A DNA stretch of 64,000 bases from Achromobacter sp. HZ34 (GTDB lineage: Bacteria > Pseudomonadota > Gammaproteobacteria > Burkholderiales > Burkholderiaceae_B): contig NZ_NJIX01000002.1 in assembly GCF_002209485.1 (NCBI RefSeq), positions 558,001 to 622,000 of the forward strand. Direction: 5' to 3'. The translations under genes were made by a program, and so were the position numbers. The notes under the pieces are model-generated. The model worked only from the letters and a program-made list of their open reading frames with translations. It made no database searches and was not told the origin of the DNA. Positions within the stretch are counted from its first letter, which is position 1. Every line of letters begins with the position of its first letter. Below, piece by piece: positions 56,788-64,000 of the stretch.

Positions 56788-57894
56788 TCATCCGCCGTGC
56801 ATGCTGGTCATGGCATGGCGCATCTCATCGATGACGGCGTAGTGCCAGAGCGCCAGGCCCAGCACGGTCGCCAACCCGCACACCAGCAGGCACCAGCGCA
56901 GCACCCCGGCCTGCACGCGCAAGCGCGGCAGAAAGCGGATTTCTATTCTTTGCCGGGTACGCGCGATACCGCCTTCCACGCCATGCGCGGCCACCATGTC
57001 GGCCAGATACCAGCCCGTTTCGGCGTCGATCAAACCGGTATCGAAGGTGTCGCCGCCCACCAGGCCGGCGTCGATGCGCGCGATCATGGCGGCGATATGC
57101 GCGGCAAACCAGGGCGGCGCATCGCGGCCCAGCATGAATAGCGCCTCGCGCAGCCGTGTATCGACATTGCCGCGTTGGCGCACCAGTACGGCCAGCAGCG
57201 CCAGGAAACGGATGCAATGGAAGTCGCGATACAGGCGCCAGACCGGCCGGCGGTCCAGCCAGTCGCGCAGGCGTCCCGTATGGCGCGGCAATGCCGCCAG
57301 GAAACCCCACAGCGCCGCCGCGCCGGCCAGGCAGGCCAGCGGCAATCCCACGCGCAGCCATTCGGCCGCGCTGAACAACGCGCGCGTCAGCCCGCCATGC
57401 CACGTCGCGGGCACGGACTGGAAGACCGCCTGCAGACGCGGCACCGTCCACAGCGGCACGCTGCCGGCCAGCAATAGCGCCACCGCCAGGGCCGCCAGGC
57501 CGACCGTGCAACTGGCCAGCAAGATGCCGCGGGCCTGATCGATCAGCGTCACGGCGCGCGCCAGGTCGCGCAGGGTCGCCGCGAAAGCGCCACCGCCGGC
57601 GTCCTGCGCCACGCTCAGCAAGGCCAGTTCGCCGGCTGGCAACGTGCCGGCCCAGGCCCGCGCCGCGTCACCCGCGGACCGCTCATAGGCCGACGACCAA
57701 TGGCGCGCCAGGCGGCCACGGGCCGTGGCCTGGCCATGGCGCCGCGCGTCGTCATCGAAGATGTCGCGCAGCGTCTTGCGCCCTTGCAAGCCATCCAGCA
57801 GATCGGCCAGATATTCGTAATAGCTGGCCCTGTGCGCGACGAACACCGCGGCATCGTGGCGCAGGCACACGCGCCGCCAGTACGCGCTAAGCAT
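56788..57894 (-). CDS. pilR: PilR-type inner-membrane platform protein (GspF-like)
   Basis: A 368-residue protein from ATG 57894, overlapping the pilQ stop by 8 bases. A long cytosolic region is followed by a helix pair (GILLASCTVGLAALAVALLL, about 134-165), helices around 205-230 (GLPLACLAGAAALWGFLAAL) and a C-terminal helix (WCLLVCGLATVLGLALWHYAV). The arrangement of two cytosolic domains between helices is that of the GspF/PilC/PilR platform proteins that couple the ATPase to pilin assembly. Similarity to classical GspF is weak, and the operon position (after the ATPase, before the pilin) supports it. Confidence 0.82.
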   Translation of the reverse strand: MLSAYWRRVCLRHDAAVFVAHRASYYEYLADLLDGLQGRKTLRDIFDDDARRHGQATARGRLARHWSSAYERSAGDAARAWAGTLPAGELALLSVAQDAGGGAFAATLRDLARAVTLIDQARGILLASCTVGLAALAVALLLAGSVPLWTVPRLQAVFQSVPATWHGGLTRALFSAAEWLRVGLPLACLAGAAALWGFLAALPRHTGRLRDWLDRRPVWRLYRDFHCIRFLALLAVLVRQRGNVDTRLREALFMLGRDAPPWFAAHIAAMIARIDAGLVGGDTFDTGLIDAETGWYLADMVAAHGVEGGIARTRQRIEIRFLPRLRVQAGVLRWCLLVCGLATVLGLALWHYAVIDEMRHAMTSMHGG

Positions 57895-59587
57895 GGGACG
57901 TCTCCTTCCACGCGGCGCGCTCCAGCGCCACTGTTTCGAAAGCGCCAAAGCGGCTTTCGATATCGCGCGGATCGATCTGGCCCAGCGACGCCTTGTACAG
58001 CGCACAAGCCATGGCCGACTTGCCGCGCATGTCGGCATCGGTGACGGGTGCGGTGACGCGTTCACGCCACTGCTGGCGCAGGCGCACGTAATCGCGTTGG
58101 CGCACGCCGCACAGGAACGCTTCGTCCAGTCCGGGCTCTATCATTTCCGCCACCACGGTGCGGCCGTTCAGGCCCAGCAACTGCGGCAGGTCCGCCTGCG
58201 CGCACGCAGGACAGCCGGCGGGATTGCGCACGCGCAGCGTGGCCCCATCCAGCGCGTACAGACCTAGCAGCCGCGCGGCCCAGGCGCGATGGCGTGCGCC
58301 GTCGGCGCCGCGATAAAGCGCATCCAGGGGCAGCGCGCAGGCCGCGCACAGGCGCGGCAGCAAGGCCTGCCACACCAGCAGCTTGAGCACGCCGGGAATC
58401 GCCAGGAAGTCACGCGACACGCCGATGAAGTCGGAAGCCAGGCGTTCCGGGATCATCCAGGCCGCGCTGGCGTGCGTGGTCGTGTAGAGATTCACGCCGG
58501 ATCCCGCCAGGTCCATGAAGGCGCGGCCGGTTTCGGCATCGCGTATTTCACCCACCAGCAAGTCGTGCATGGCGCAGCGCTTGATGGTCCGCAGCTTGGC
58601 GTCGAACACCGACGGAACCGACTCGTCCAGGCGGCGTCCCACGGTGTTCTGCAGGGCGTTGGCGATCAGGTATTCGACCGGATCCTCCAAGGTGATGACC
58701 TTGCGCGTGGCCGGCAAGGACCGGATCAAGGCCGCAATGGTGGTCGACTTGCCGGCGCCCACGGCGCCCGCCAGCACCACCGCGCCGCCTTCGGCCAGGC
58801 AAGCGCGACGCAACATGCCGATCTGCGTATCCAGGTAGCCCAGCGCCCGCAGCGACCAGCTTGCGTCATCGGCTTGCGGACGCAGCACGCGCAGGCAGAC
58901 CGCCGGCCCCGTGTCGGCGGCCAGCGATGCCCAGCGCAGGATCACCGGCTTGCCATCCACTTCGATATCCAGACGTCCCTGCTGCTCGATGCGGGGATCG
59001 AACACGGCGCCGTTGCCGCCGCGCACGTCCATCCAGGCCACCGCCAGTATCTCCATCAAGGTGCCGGTGGGCATATGGCGAAAGCGCGGCGGCGCCACGT
59101 AGATGCCGCCCAGGGTGTAACGCACTTCGGACTCGGCCCGCTGCAGGAACACGTTGAAGTGCACGTCGCTGGCGTCCTGCCTGACGCCCCAGGCGACGAG
59201 GTCGACGAAGGCAGCGGCCAGCGCCGATTTATGCCGGTCCGCCAGCACCGCGCGGCGATTGCGCAGCTGGTCGGCGCCCAGCTGGCCCCGCGCCACCGCC
59301 AGCAGCAGGGGCGCGGGCAACAGATACCGCGATGGCCGGGCCATGCGGTAACCGCGCTGCACGATGAGCCGTTCGAGTTCGTCGACCTGGTCGCCGGCCG
59401 CATAGTCAGCCAGCAGGAATATCGCCGCGGTCCCGTCGCGCAAGACCACCGGGCAGAGGTGGCCGGACAGTGCTGCCAGATCGAATTCGTCGTTCAAGGG
59501 CCGCAGGAAGGCGGGCGACAGGCGGGCGATGTCGTCCTGGCTGGAAAGATGCGGCAGGCTGGCCTGCGAGGGAGGGCGCATGAACAT
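57887..59587 (-). CDS. pilQ: PilQ-type assembly ATPase (GspE/PilB superfamily)
   Basis: A 566-residue ATPase. The N1-like region is followed by an ASDVHF motif (139-144). Walker A is G274-AVGAGKST282, an Asp-box-like EDPVEYLI is at 301-308, Walker B LLVGEIRDAET at 343-353, and the His box is THASAAWMIP. Two cysteine pairs (CAAC, CPAC) in the C-terminal part suggest a zinc site, as in PilB-type ATPases. It powers pilin polymerisation from the inner face. It lies 6 bases behind pilP, and its end overlaps pilR. Confidence 0.9.
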   Translation of the reverse strand: MFMRPPSQASLPHLSSQDDIARLSPAFLRPLNDEFDLAALSGHLCPVVLRDGTAAIFLLADYAAGDQVDELERLIVQRGYRMARPSRYLLPAPLLLAVARGQLGADQLRNRRAVLADRHKSALAAAFVDLVAWGVRQDASDVHFNVFLQRAESEVRYTLGGIYVAPPRFRHMPTGTLMEILAVAWMDVRGGNGAVFDPRIEQQGRLDIEVDGKPVILRWASLAADTGPAVCLRVLRPQADDASWSLRALGYLDTQIGMLRRACLAEGGAVVLAGAVGAGKSTTIAALIRSLPATRKVITLEDPVEYLIANALQNTVGRRLDESVPSVFDAKLRTIKRCAMHDLLVGEIRDAETGRAFMDLAGSGVNLYTTTHASAAWMIPERLASDFIGVSRDFLAIPGVLKLLVWQALLPRLCAACALPLDALYRGADGARHRAWAARLLGLYALDGATLRVRNPAGCPACAQADLPQLLGLNGRTVVAEMIEPGLDEAFLCGVRQRDYVRLRQQWRERVTAPVTDADMRGKSAMACALYKASLGQIDPRDIESRFGAFETVALERAAWKETSHA

Positions 59588-59593
59588 GATTTT

Positions 59594-60148
59594 TCAGTTC
59601 CTGCGCTCTTCCAGCGATCTGGGGGCGTCCAGGCAGGTCACCTGCGCGTGGGTGCCGCTTTGCAGGCGCACGCACTCGCCCAGCACGGCGGCCAGGGCAT
59701 AGACGCCGGCGCCGCCGCTGGGTGCGTGTTCGGGCCAACGCTGGCCCTTGCGGTAACGCGCCAGCTGGCCGTTGATGCGGACATCGACGTGCAAGCGGCG
59801 GCCAACGCCGTAGATGGCGGCGACGGCAACGCGATCGGGCTGGTCGGATCGGGTGTCCGGCCCTGGTCCGGGGCCACGTCCAGCGCCAAGTCCGGGCCCC
59901 ACTCCAGCCCCACTTCCAGGCCCAGGCATGGGCGGGCTGCCGATGCCGAGTCGATCGCCGCGACGCGCCCGCAGGGCCACCTCGGTCTCCGCCTGCAACA
60001 GCGCCTCCACGCTACCCGCCACCGGCCACGCACAGCCCGCGTCCGCCGCCGGCGTATCCGAATGCGCCGAACCTGCCGCGCAGGCTGCGCTCGCGAGCAG
60101 GGCCGCTCTCATCACCCAGCGCCCCGGCAAGGTCTCAGTCTCTTTCAT
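59594..60148 (-). CDS. pilP: PilP-like pilus accessory protein
   Basis: A 184-residue protein with an N-terminal signal or anchor (MRAALLASAACAAGSAHS after a short basic start). A Cys-containing N-domain (CAWPVAGSVEALLQAETEVAL) is followed by a Gly/Pro tract (about 70-100: GPGSGAGVGPG, GAGRGPGPGP) and a C-domain (VAAIYGVGRRLHVDVRINGQLARYRKGQRW) that resembles the R64 PilP type 'pilus biogenesis' C-terminus. It starts within pilO (15-base overlap). The role is structural: in related systems this protein links the inner-membrane platform and secretin. Assignment rests on position and the C-domain. Confidence 0.72.
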   Translation of the reverse strand: MKETETLPGRWVMRAALLASAACAAGSAHSDTPAADAGCAWPVAGSVEALLQAETEVALRARRGDRLGIGSPPMPGPGSGAGVGPGLGAGRGPGPGPDTRSDQPDRVAVAAIYGVGRRLHVDVRINGQLARYRKGQRWPEHAPSGGAGVYALAAVLGECVRLQSGTHAQVTCLDAPRSLEERRN

Positions 60149-61469
60149 AGATGACTCCCTGCAGCTGCGCCATCAGCACGCTGCCGGTGGCTTCGGCGCG
60201 CCGGCCCGGCGTCACCGTCAGCGTGACCTCACGCCAGGCGGTCCCAACCGGTGGCGCCTGGAACAAGGCGTAGGAACGCAAAGGACCATGCATCAGCAAG
60301 GAACGCGAGTACAGGACGGGAACACCGGGCGGCCGTGCCATGGGGCGCCCGCTTTCGTCCACCGGGGCCGCTACCGGCAAGGCCGCGGCCGTACCCAGGG
60401 AAATACGGCCGAAAGCCGGCAGCAGCCTTTGCAAGGCACTCCCCACACGGATATCGCTGGCCTGTCGGCTGCGCAAGGCGGCGGAGGGACCCGCATTTTC
60501 AGGAGCCACCGTTGCAGGACTTGAACGCGGCCCCACTGCCACGCGCCAAGACACGCGCGCCTGTTCCAGGCCATCGAAACGCGGCCCCTCGAAGCCCGCC
60601 TGCTCACGCGCCGGCGGCGCGGCGGCAAGACGCTGATTGCTGGCGACCGGACTGGCGCGCCGATAGCTGGCCTGGCATATCCATTCCCGCGCCTGCGCGG
60701 CACAGCGCGCGGAATCCAACCCCCAGCCTTGCGCCAGCATGGGTAATTGCCGCAAGGAGATGAAGACCTGCCCCAGGCCCGCCGCATCATGCAGTGGCAA
60801 TGACGCCACCTGGCGCGCCACGGCCGTGCGCCAGGCCAGCATCGGATCGGCCGCAGGCGCGGCCACTGGCGCCGGTCGCCCCCAGTGGCGCCAGGCCTGC
60901 CACGCCGCGCCCCCTGACAATCCGGCCGCGAGCAGCACGGCGATACCGCGCGCGCCGGTCGGCGCCAGCCCCACCCACGGACTGAGGCGCCACAGCGTGG
61001 TGCCCAGCCCAAGGTTGCCCGTCAAATCCGCCAGATCGAGATTGCGCATGGCCGTGGCCATGCCGGGATAGCAGTGCTCCAGCTCCGCCAGGGCGGTCAG
61101 TGCCTGTTCACGGTCCACATAGATGCGGTCGGTGCGCGCCATGACGGCGCCGTCCTGTGTTGCCACCAGCCAGGCCCGCCCCTCATCCATCATCAGCATC
61201 CCGGCGGCGGTTCCTTGCGGATGAGACTGCGCGAAGGCCTGCGCCGCGCTATGGCAGGGACGCGGGCGGCCAAGCAGGCGCGTGCAACCGACGGCGGCCG
61301 CGCGAGTGCCGCCCTGCACATAGTGCGTGGCCCGCGCTTCGCGCGCGCGCCGCCGCGCCAGGGTCTCCGGCCGGCTGCCCACCAAAGGAAACCAGCGCAT
61401 GCAGAACACCAGCAGCGCACCGTCCTGCAGATCCATCGTCAATGCTTCGTCCACTGCCTGCACGTCCAT
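60135..61469 (-). CDS. pilO: PilO2/PilO-type type IVb pilus protein
   Basis: A 444-residue protein. The start is uncertain: a TTG (61481), ATG (61469) and GTG (61463) are all in frame and a GAGGAG site overlaps this stretch; the ATG is reported. The N-domain carries VFCMRWFPLVGSRPETLARRRAREARATHYV and an actin-like RIYVDREQALTALAEL part. One membrane helix (ARGIAVLLAAGLSGGAAWQAW) follows near 165-185, then a periplasmic C-domain. This pattern is that of the PilO2/TcpD-type inner-membrane subunit. It lies between pilN and pilP as in R64. Confidence 0.8.
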   Translation of the reverse strand: MDVQAVDEALTMDLQDGALLVFCMRWFPLVGSRPETLARRRAREARATHYVQGGTRAAAVGCTRLLGRPRPCHSAAQAFAQSHPQGTAAGMLMMDEGRAWLVATQDGAVMARTDRIYVDREQALTALAELEHCYPGMATAMRNLDLADLTGNLGLGTTLWRLSPWVGLAPTGARGIAVLLAAGLSGGAAWQAWRHWGRPAPVAAPAADPMLAWRTAVARQVASLPLHDAAGLGQVFISLRQLPMLAQGWGLDSARCAAQAREWICQASYRRASPVASNQRLAAAPPAREQAGFEGPRFDGLEQARVSWRVAVGPRSSPATVAPENAGPSAALRSRQASDIRVGSALQRLLPAFGRISLGTAAALPVAAPVDESGRPMARPPGVPVLYSRSLLMHGPLRSYALFQAPPVGTAWREVTLTVTPGRRAEATGSVLMAQLQGVIYERD

Positions 61470-61477
61470 CTCCTCGA

Positions 61478-63115
61478 TCAACCTTCCTCGACCTGCGCCG
61501 TAACGATCACCACGGTGGTGCTGCGTTCGCTCGCCACCTGGTCGGCGCCGCCCAACAGCAGCGGCGCGCGCGGCGCCAGCCGGCGCCGGTCGTATTCCTC
61601 TTGGCGGCGATCGAAGCCCGAGATGACCATGGGTTCGCCCGGCCGCAGCGACACCTGCTGCACCATGCCGCTACCGTCGATGGTGATCTGCTGCAATTCG
61701 ATCTGGTGCTCGCGGCGGCCGAAAGTCAGCGTCTTCAGCGGCTGCGCGACGGTGTTGTCGTAGGCGATGGATAGCTGGATGCTGCCGTCGTCCTGCGCGT
61801 CGGGCACCAGGGTAAGGAAGGAACCGACGGTCTCCTGCTTCTGGCTCACCGACACGGCAGGCATCATGGCGTCATAGCCCCTGCGCCCGCTGTCACCGCT
61901 GGTGCCCTGCACCTGATCGACATACGAGAACGTGGTCCGCACGGCATGGGTGACGGGCCGGCGGTTGAGCGTAAGCAGCGGCACGCTGCTATGCCGCACC
62001 ACCGTGCCGGTGGCGCTCAGTGCGCTGATCAGCGCTTTCGAGTTCGCATAGGGGCCACGTCCGACACCTGCCCCGAACTGGCCGCCGGCCACGGCGTCGC
62101 CCACCCCGGCCACGAGCGCGGCCGCGGGTGCATTGGCCGACAAGGCAGCGCGCGCGCTGGTGAAGACGGCGTTCCAATCGATGCCCGAGCGCGCCTGATC
62201 CTGCATGACGATAGTGATCTCTTCGAAGACCAGGCGTATGCGCCGCGTCAGCGCCCGGTTTTCGTTATCCAGGAAACGGGCCACGCGATCGAGCGCTTCC
62301 GGCGTGTCGGTGACAACGATGGACGCCGCCGCACCGGGCACCGCCGCCAGCACGCCGGCCCTGGTAAGAAAGGGCTCAAGCCGCCCGCGCAACGCCGCCA
62401 GGGTGTCTTGCTCGCCCACCGACAAGGTGGTGTGCGAAGCATTGTCGAAGCCCGCGCCGCGCGCCTGCCCCGTGCGGCCAAGGCGCGCTTCGGACTGCGC
62501 CGCCGGCGTCAGAGCATGGATGTTGAACACGCGGGTTTCCGTGCGGAAGAATTCGATGGCGCCGTCCTGGTAGCGCCAGAACACGCCCAGGCGCCACGCC
62601 AGCGTATCCAGGGTGCGGGCCAGCGGTTGCGGTCCACGGGGCGGTTCCGCGCGCGCCGGCATGTCGGCGGTCATCGCATTGGCGGCCTGGCTCAGGCGCG
62701 GCAGGAACAGCGCCTGCGGCAGCAAGGCTTCGGGGCGCACCCGCACCGCCAGGCCGGTGGCTTGCGCGATGCGCTGCGCCAGCACGGGCAGGTCGGCGGC
62801 ACCGCCGGCGAACATCAAGGTGGTATCGACATCACGCCGCAGGACCGGCGGCAGCGTGGCGGCGCGTGCCAGCGGACGTGGCCGCCCCGCCAGCCAGGGC
62901 TTGGCAACGTCCTGCATGGCGCGCCGCCGCTCGACGTCATGCAGCGCCGCTTTGGCTGCGGCGCCGCTGATGGCCGCCGCCACGCCGGTGCCCGCATCCA
63001 GGCCCGCGCGCTCGTGGCCTTGCCGCGCATGTTCGCGCACGGCATCCACGCGGGTCTCGGACACGCAGGCCGTCAAGGAGAGCATCAGCGCGGGCCAGGC
63101 ATGGTAGCGGCTCAT
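61478..63115 (-). CDS. pilN: PilN-type outer membrane secretin lipoprotein
   Basis: A 545-residue lipoprotein from ATG 63115 with lipobox LTAC near residue 17. The N-domains include LFLPRLSQAANAMTADMP, TLDTLAWRLGVFWRYQDGAIEFFRTETRVFNI, and a ring-building segment (ASIVVTDTPEALDRVARFLDNEN). The secretin core shows SKALISALSATGTVVRHSSVPLLTLNRRPV and, at the end, SFLTLVPDAQDDGSIQLSI and VVIVTAQVEE. PilN forms the outer-membrane channel through which the thin pilus leaves the cell. Its ATG overlaps the pilL stop (ATGA), and its stop adjoins pilO. Confidence 0.9.
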   Translation of the reverse strand: MSRYHAWPALMLSLTACVSETRVDAVREHARQGHERAGLDAGTGVAAAISGAAAKAALHDVERRRAMQDVAKPWLAGRPRPLARAATLPPVLRRDVDTTLMFAGGAADLPVLAQRIAQATGLAVRVRPEALLPQALFLPRLSQAANAMTADMPARAEPPRGPQPLARTLDTLAWRLGVFWRYQDGAIEFFRTETRVFNIHALTPAAQSEARLGRTGQARGAGFDNASHTTLSVGEQDTLAALRGRLEPFLTRAGVLAAVPGAAASIVVTDTPEALDRVARFLDNENRALTRRIRLVFEEITIVMQDQARSGIDWNAVFTSARAALSANAPAAALVAGVGDAVAGGQFGAGVGRGPYANSKALISALSATGTVVRHSSVPLLTLNRRPVTHAVRTTFSYVDQVQGTSGDSGRRGYDAMMPAVSVSQKQETVGSFLTLVPDAQDDGSIQLSIAYDNTVAQPLKTLTFGRREHQIELQQITIDGSGMVQQVSLRPGEPMVISGFDRRQEEYDRRRLAPRAPLLLGGADQVASERSTTVVIVTAQVEEG

Positions 63116-63891
63116 GTCGCGGCCTCCCGGGTCGCGGCACGGTCGCACGCTTGCGCGTAAGGCACCACGCGCAGGACGCGATTGGCATAGAAGCAAGGCT
63201 GCAGCGGGCGTTCGGCCATTTCAGTGGCGCTGACCAGGGCCCGCACCGCCTGCTTGAAATCGTCGCCGAAGCTCGCGCCGCCAGCCAGGGGAATGTCAAC
63301 GTCGACGTCCCAGTGTTCGGGCCCGAACGTCCACCCTGCCAGGCCTGCCCAACGAACCAGCACTTGCCGCAGATTGCCGTCGGTGATTTCCGCGTGGAAC
63401 GCGGGCGTGCTTTCATGGCGCGGAGGCTCGGCCCCATCAGCAGCCGCAGGCGAGTCTGCCGTTGCATCGGCAGCGGGGGCCAGCACCGCGGCGAAATCGG
63501 CCGTCTCGTCGAACCCCGAGACCGCCTGTCGCCGTGCCATGGCGCGCAGGCTTCCTCCGCGCATGATCAAGGCCGGCCAAACGCCGTCGATCACAACATA
63601 AGGATCGCGGCGTCGATACGGGACGGGCTGCTCACCGCTGCGCCCCACGGCGAAGATCGCCGGCAAGGGCTGGCCGGGAGCGAAATGCAACCACGTGCGG
63701 CGCCCATCGTCGAAAACCTGCAGGGGTGCGATCGCGCGTTCACCCGACAGCCGCCAGTTGAAGTCGTAGGCCGTGTCCGGCGTGACGTTGTCCGTGGTGC
63801 TGTCCTGCGTGTCCCACGATGGCGACACGCAGGCTGCCACACAAGGCAGGACCGCCAGGCAAGCCGAGATTCGATGGACTGCGCGATGCAT
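63112..63891 (-). CDS. pilL: PilL-type lipoprotein: VirB9/TrbG-like N-domain with TcpQ-like C-domain
   Basis: A 259-residue lipoprotein (signal ending LPCVAA-C21). The N-domain (about 40-125: YDFNWRLSGERAIAPLQVFDDGRRTWLHFAPGQPLPAIFAV) resembles the TrbG/VirB9/CagX beta domain. The C-domain (about 165-250: FHAEITDGNLRQVLVRWAGLAGWTFGPEHWDVDVDIPL) resembles TcpQ, the partner that stabilises the TcpC secretin in V. cholerae. It is the first gene of the pil operon and would assist PilN assembly. The last 4 bases overlap pilN. The upstream 109 bp in the window should hold the promoter. Confidence 0.82.
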   Translation of the reverse strand: MHRAVHRISACLAVLPCVAACVSPSWDTQDSTTDNVTPDTAYDFNWRLSGERAIAPLQVFDDGRRTWLHFAPGQPLPAIFAVGRSGEQPVPYRRRDPYVVIDGVWPALIMRGGSLRAMARRQAVSGFDETADFAAVLAPAADATADSPAAADGAEPPRHESTPAFHAEITDGNLRQVLVRWAGLAGWTFGPEHWDVDVDIPLAGGASFGDDFKQAVRALVSATEMAERPLQPCFYANRVLRVVPYAQACDRAATREAAT

Positions 63892-64000
63892 GGTGCCTCC
63901 ACGCGATGCGCACCGGAAGTGGCGCGCGACACATGCATGGTGGCCCTGCCCTTCAAGCCCGACAAGATCGACTTATACGAATGGATCTTTCGGTCCCACT
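63886..64000 (+). CDS. Possible 5' end of a divergent gene running off the window
   Basis: An open frame starts at ATG 63886 (or a second ATG at 63937) and runs to the edge: ...EVARDTCMVALPFKPDKI, then DLYEWIFRSH. The part after 63937 reads like ordinary coding sequence. I do not recognise it. It would overlap the pilL start codon if the first ATG is used. It could be a regulator divergent from the pil operon, but this is only a guess. Confidence 0.3.
   Translation, partial: MHGASTRCAPEVARDTCMVALPFKPDKIDLYEWIFRSH

Noticed and set aside
54682-63891. Conjugative plasmid or integrative element
   Set aside because: No relaxase, mating-pair genes, integrase or attachment repeats were seen; the locus adjoins core genes.

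Overview
The window looks like chromosomal DNA of a high-GC betaproteobacterium, most probably Alcaligenaceae (Bordetella/Achromobacter type). The evidence is the long ndk-rlmN-rodZ-ispG-hisS-yfgM-bamB-der-hfq-hflX-hflK-hflC-hisZ-purA gene order, the rpsU-dnaG-rpoD operon with a lysine/alanine-rich RpoD N-terminus, and protein sequences that match remembered betaproteobacterial families. This placement is inferred from gene content; no database was searched.

Region 1 (1-12.1 kb) is mixed housekeeping and accessory DNA: two unrelated flavoproteins, a MocR-type regulator, several small hypothetical proteins, an aromatic amino acid exporter (YddG), a membrane c-di-GMP phosphodiesterase with a degenerate GGDEF domain, and a DHA2 efflux pump followed by a MarR regulator with an obvious operator. 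Region 2 (12.1-20.4 kb) holds an AsnC/Lrp regulator, an IclR-aldolase-semialdehyde dehydrogenase catabolic unit with a perfect 16-bp palindrome in front of it, a convergent ornithine cyclodeaminase, a D,D-carboxypeptidase and small genes.

Region 3 (20.5-23.5 kb) is a complete fatty-acid (BDSF/DSF) quorum-sensing pair: the RpfF synthase and, convergent with it, the RpfR receptor (N-terminal RpfF-interaction region-PAS-GGDEF-EAL). The rpfF terminator hairpin lies inside the 3' end of rpfR. Region 4 (23.6-29.1 kb) is a tRNA with a CAU anticodon and the rpoD-dnaG-rpsU block. Region 5 (29-45.6 kb) is about 16 kb of co-oriented core genes for purine and histidine metabolism, membrane proteolysis control, RNA chaperone, outer-membrane assembly, isoprenoid, translation and nucleotide functions, with hisC inserted between der and hfq. 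Region 6 (45.7-54.6 kb) carries valS, rpsP-rimM-trmD (no rplS after trmD), a 14-bp tandem array that shares similarity with the end of a divergent hemC, tusA and alaS.

Region 7 (54.7-63.9 kb), transcribed leftward with overlapping genes, is a chromosomal type IVb pilus locus in the order of the IncI plasmid R64 thin pilus: pilL-pilN-pilO-pilP-pilQ-pilR-pilS-pilV. It encodes a secretin lipoprotein and its partner, inner-membrane platform, ATPase, major prepilin and a PilV/shufflon-type tip adhesin with a run of six-residue repeats. No shufflon recombinase, no inverted-repeat array, no pilM, no pilT transglycosylase and no prepilin peptidase are visible. The two most notable systems are this pilus locus and the rpfF/rpfR module. 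Both point to control of surface attachment, together with the c-di-GMP phosphodiesterase, but no direct link between them can be read from the sequence.
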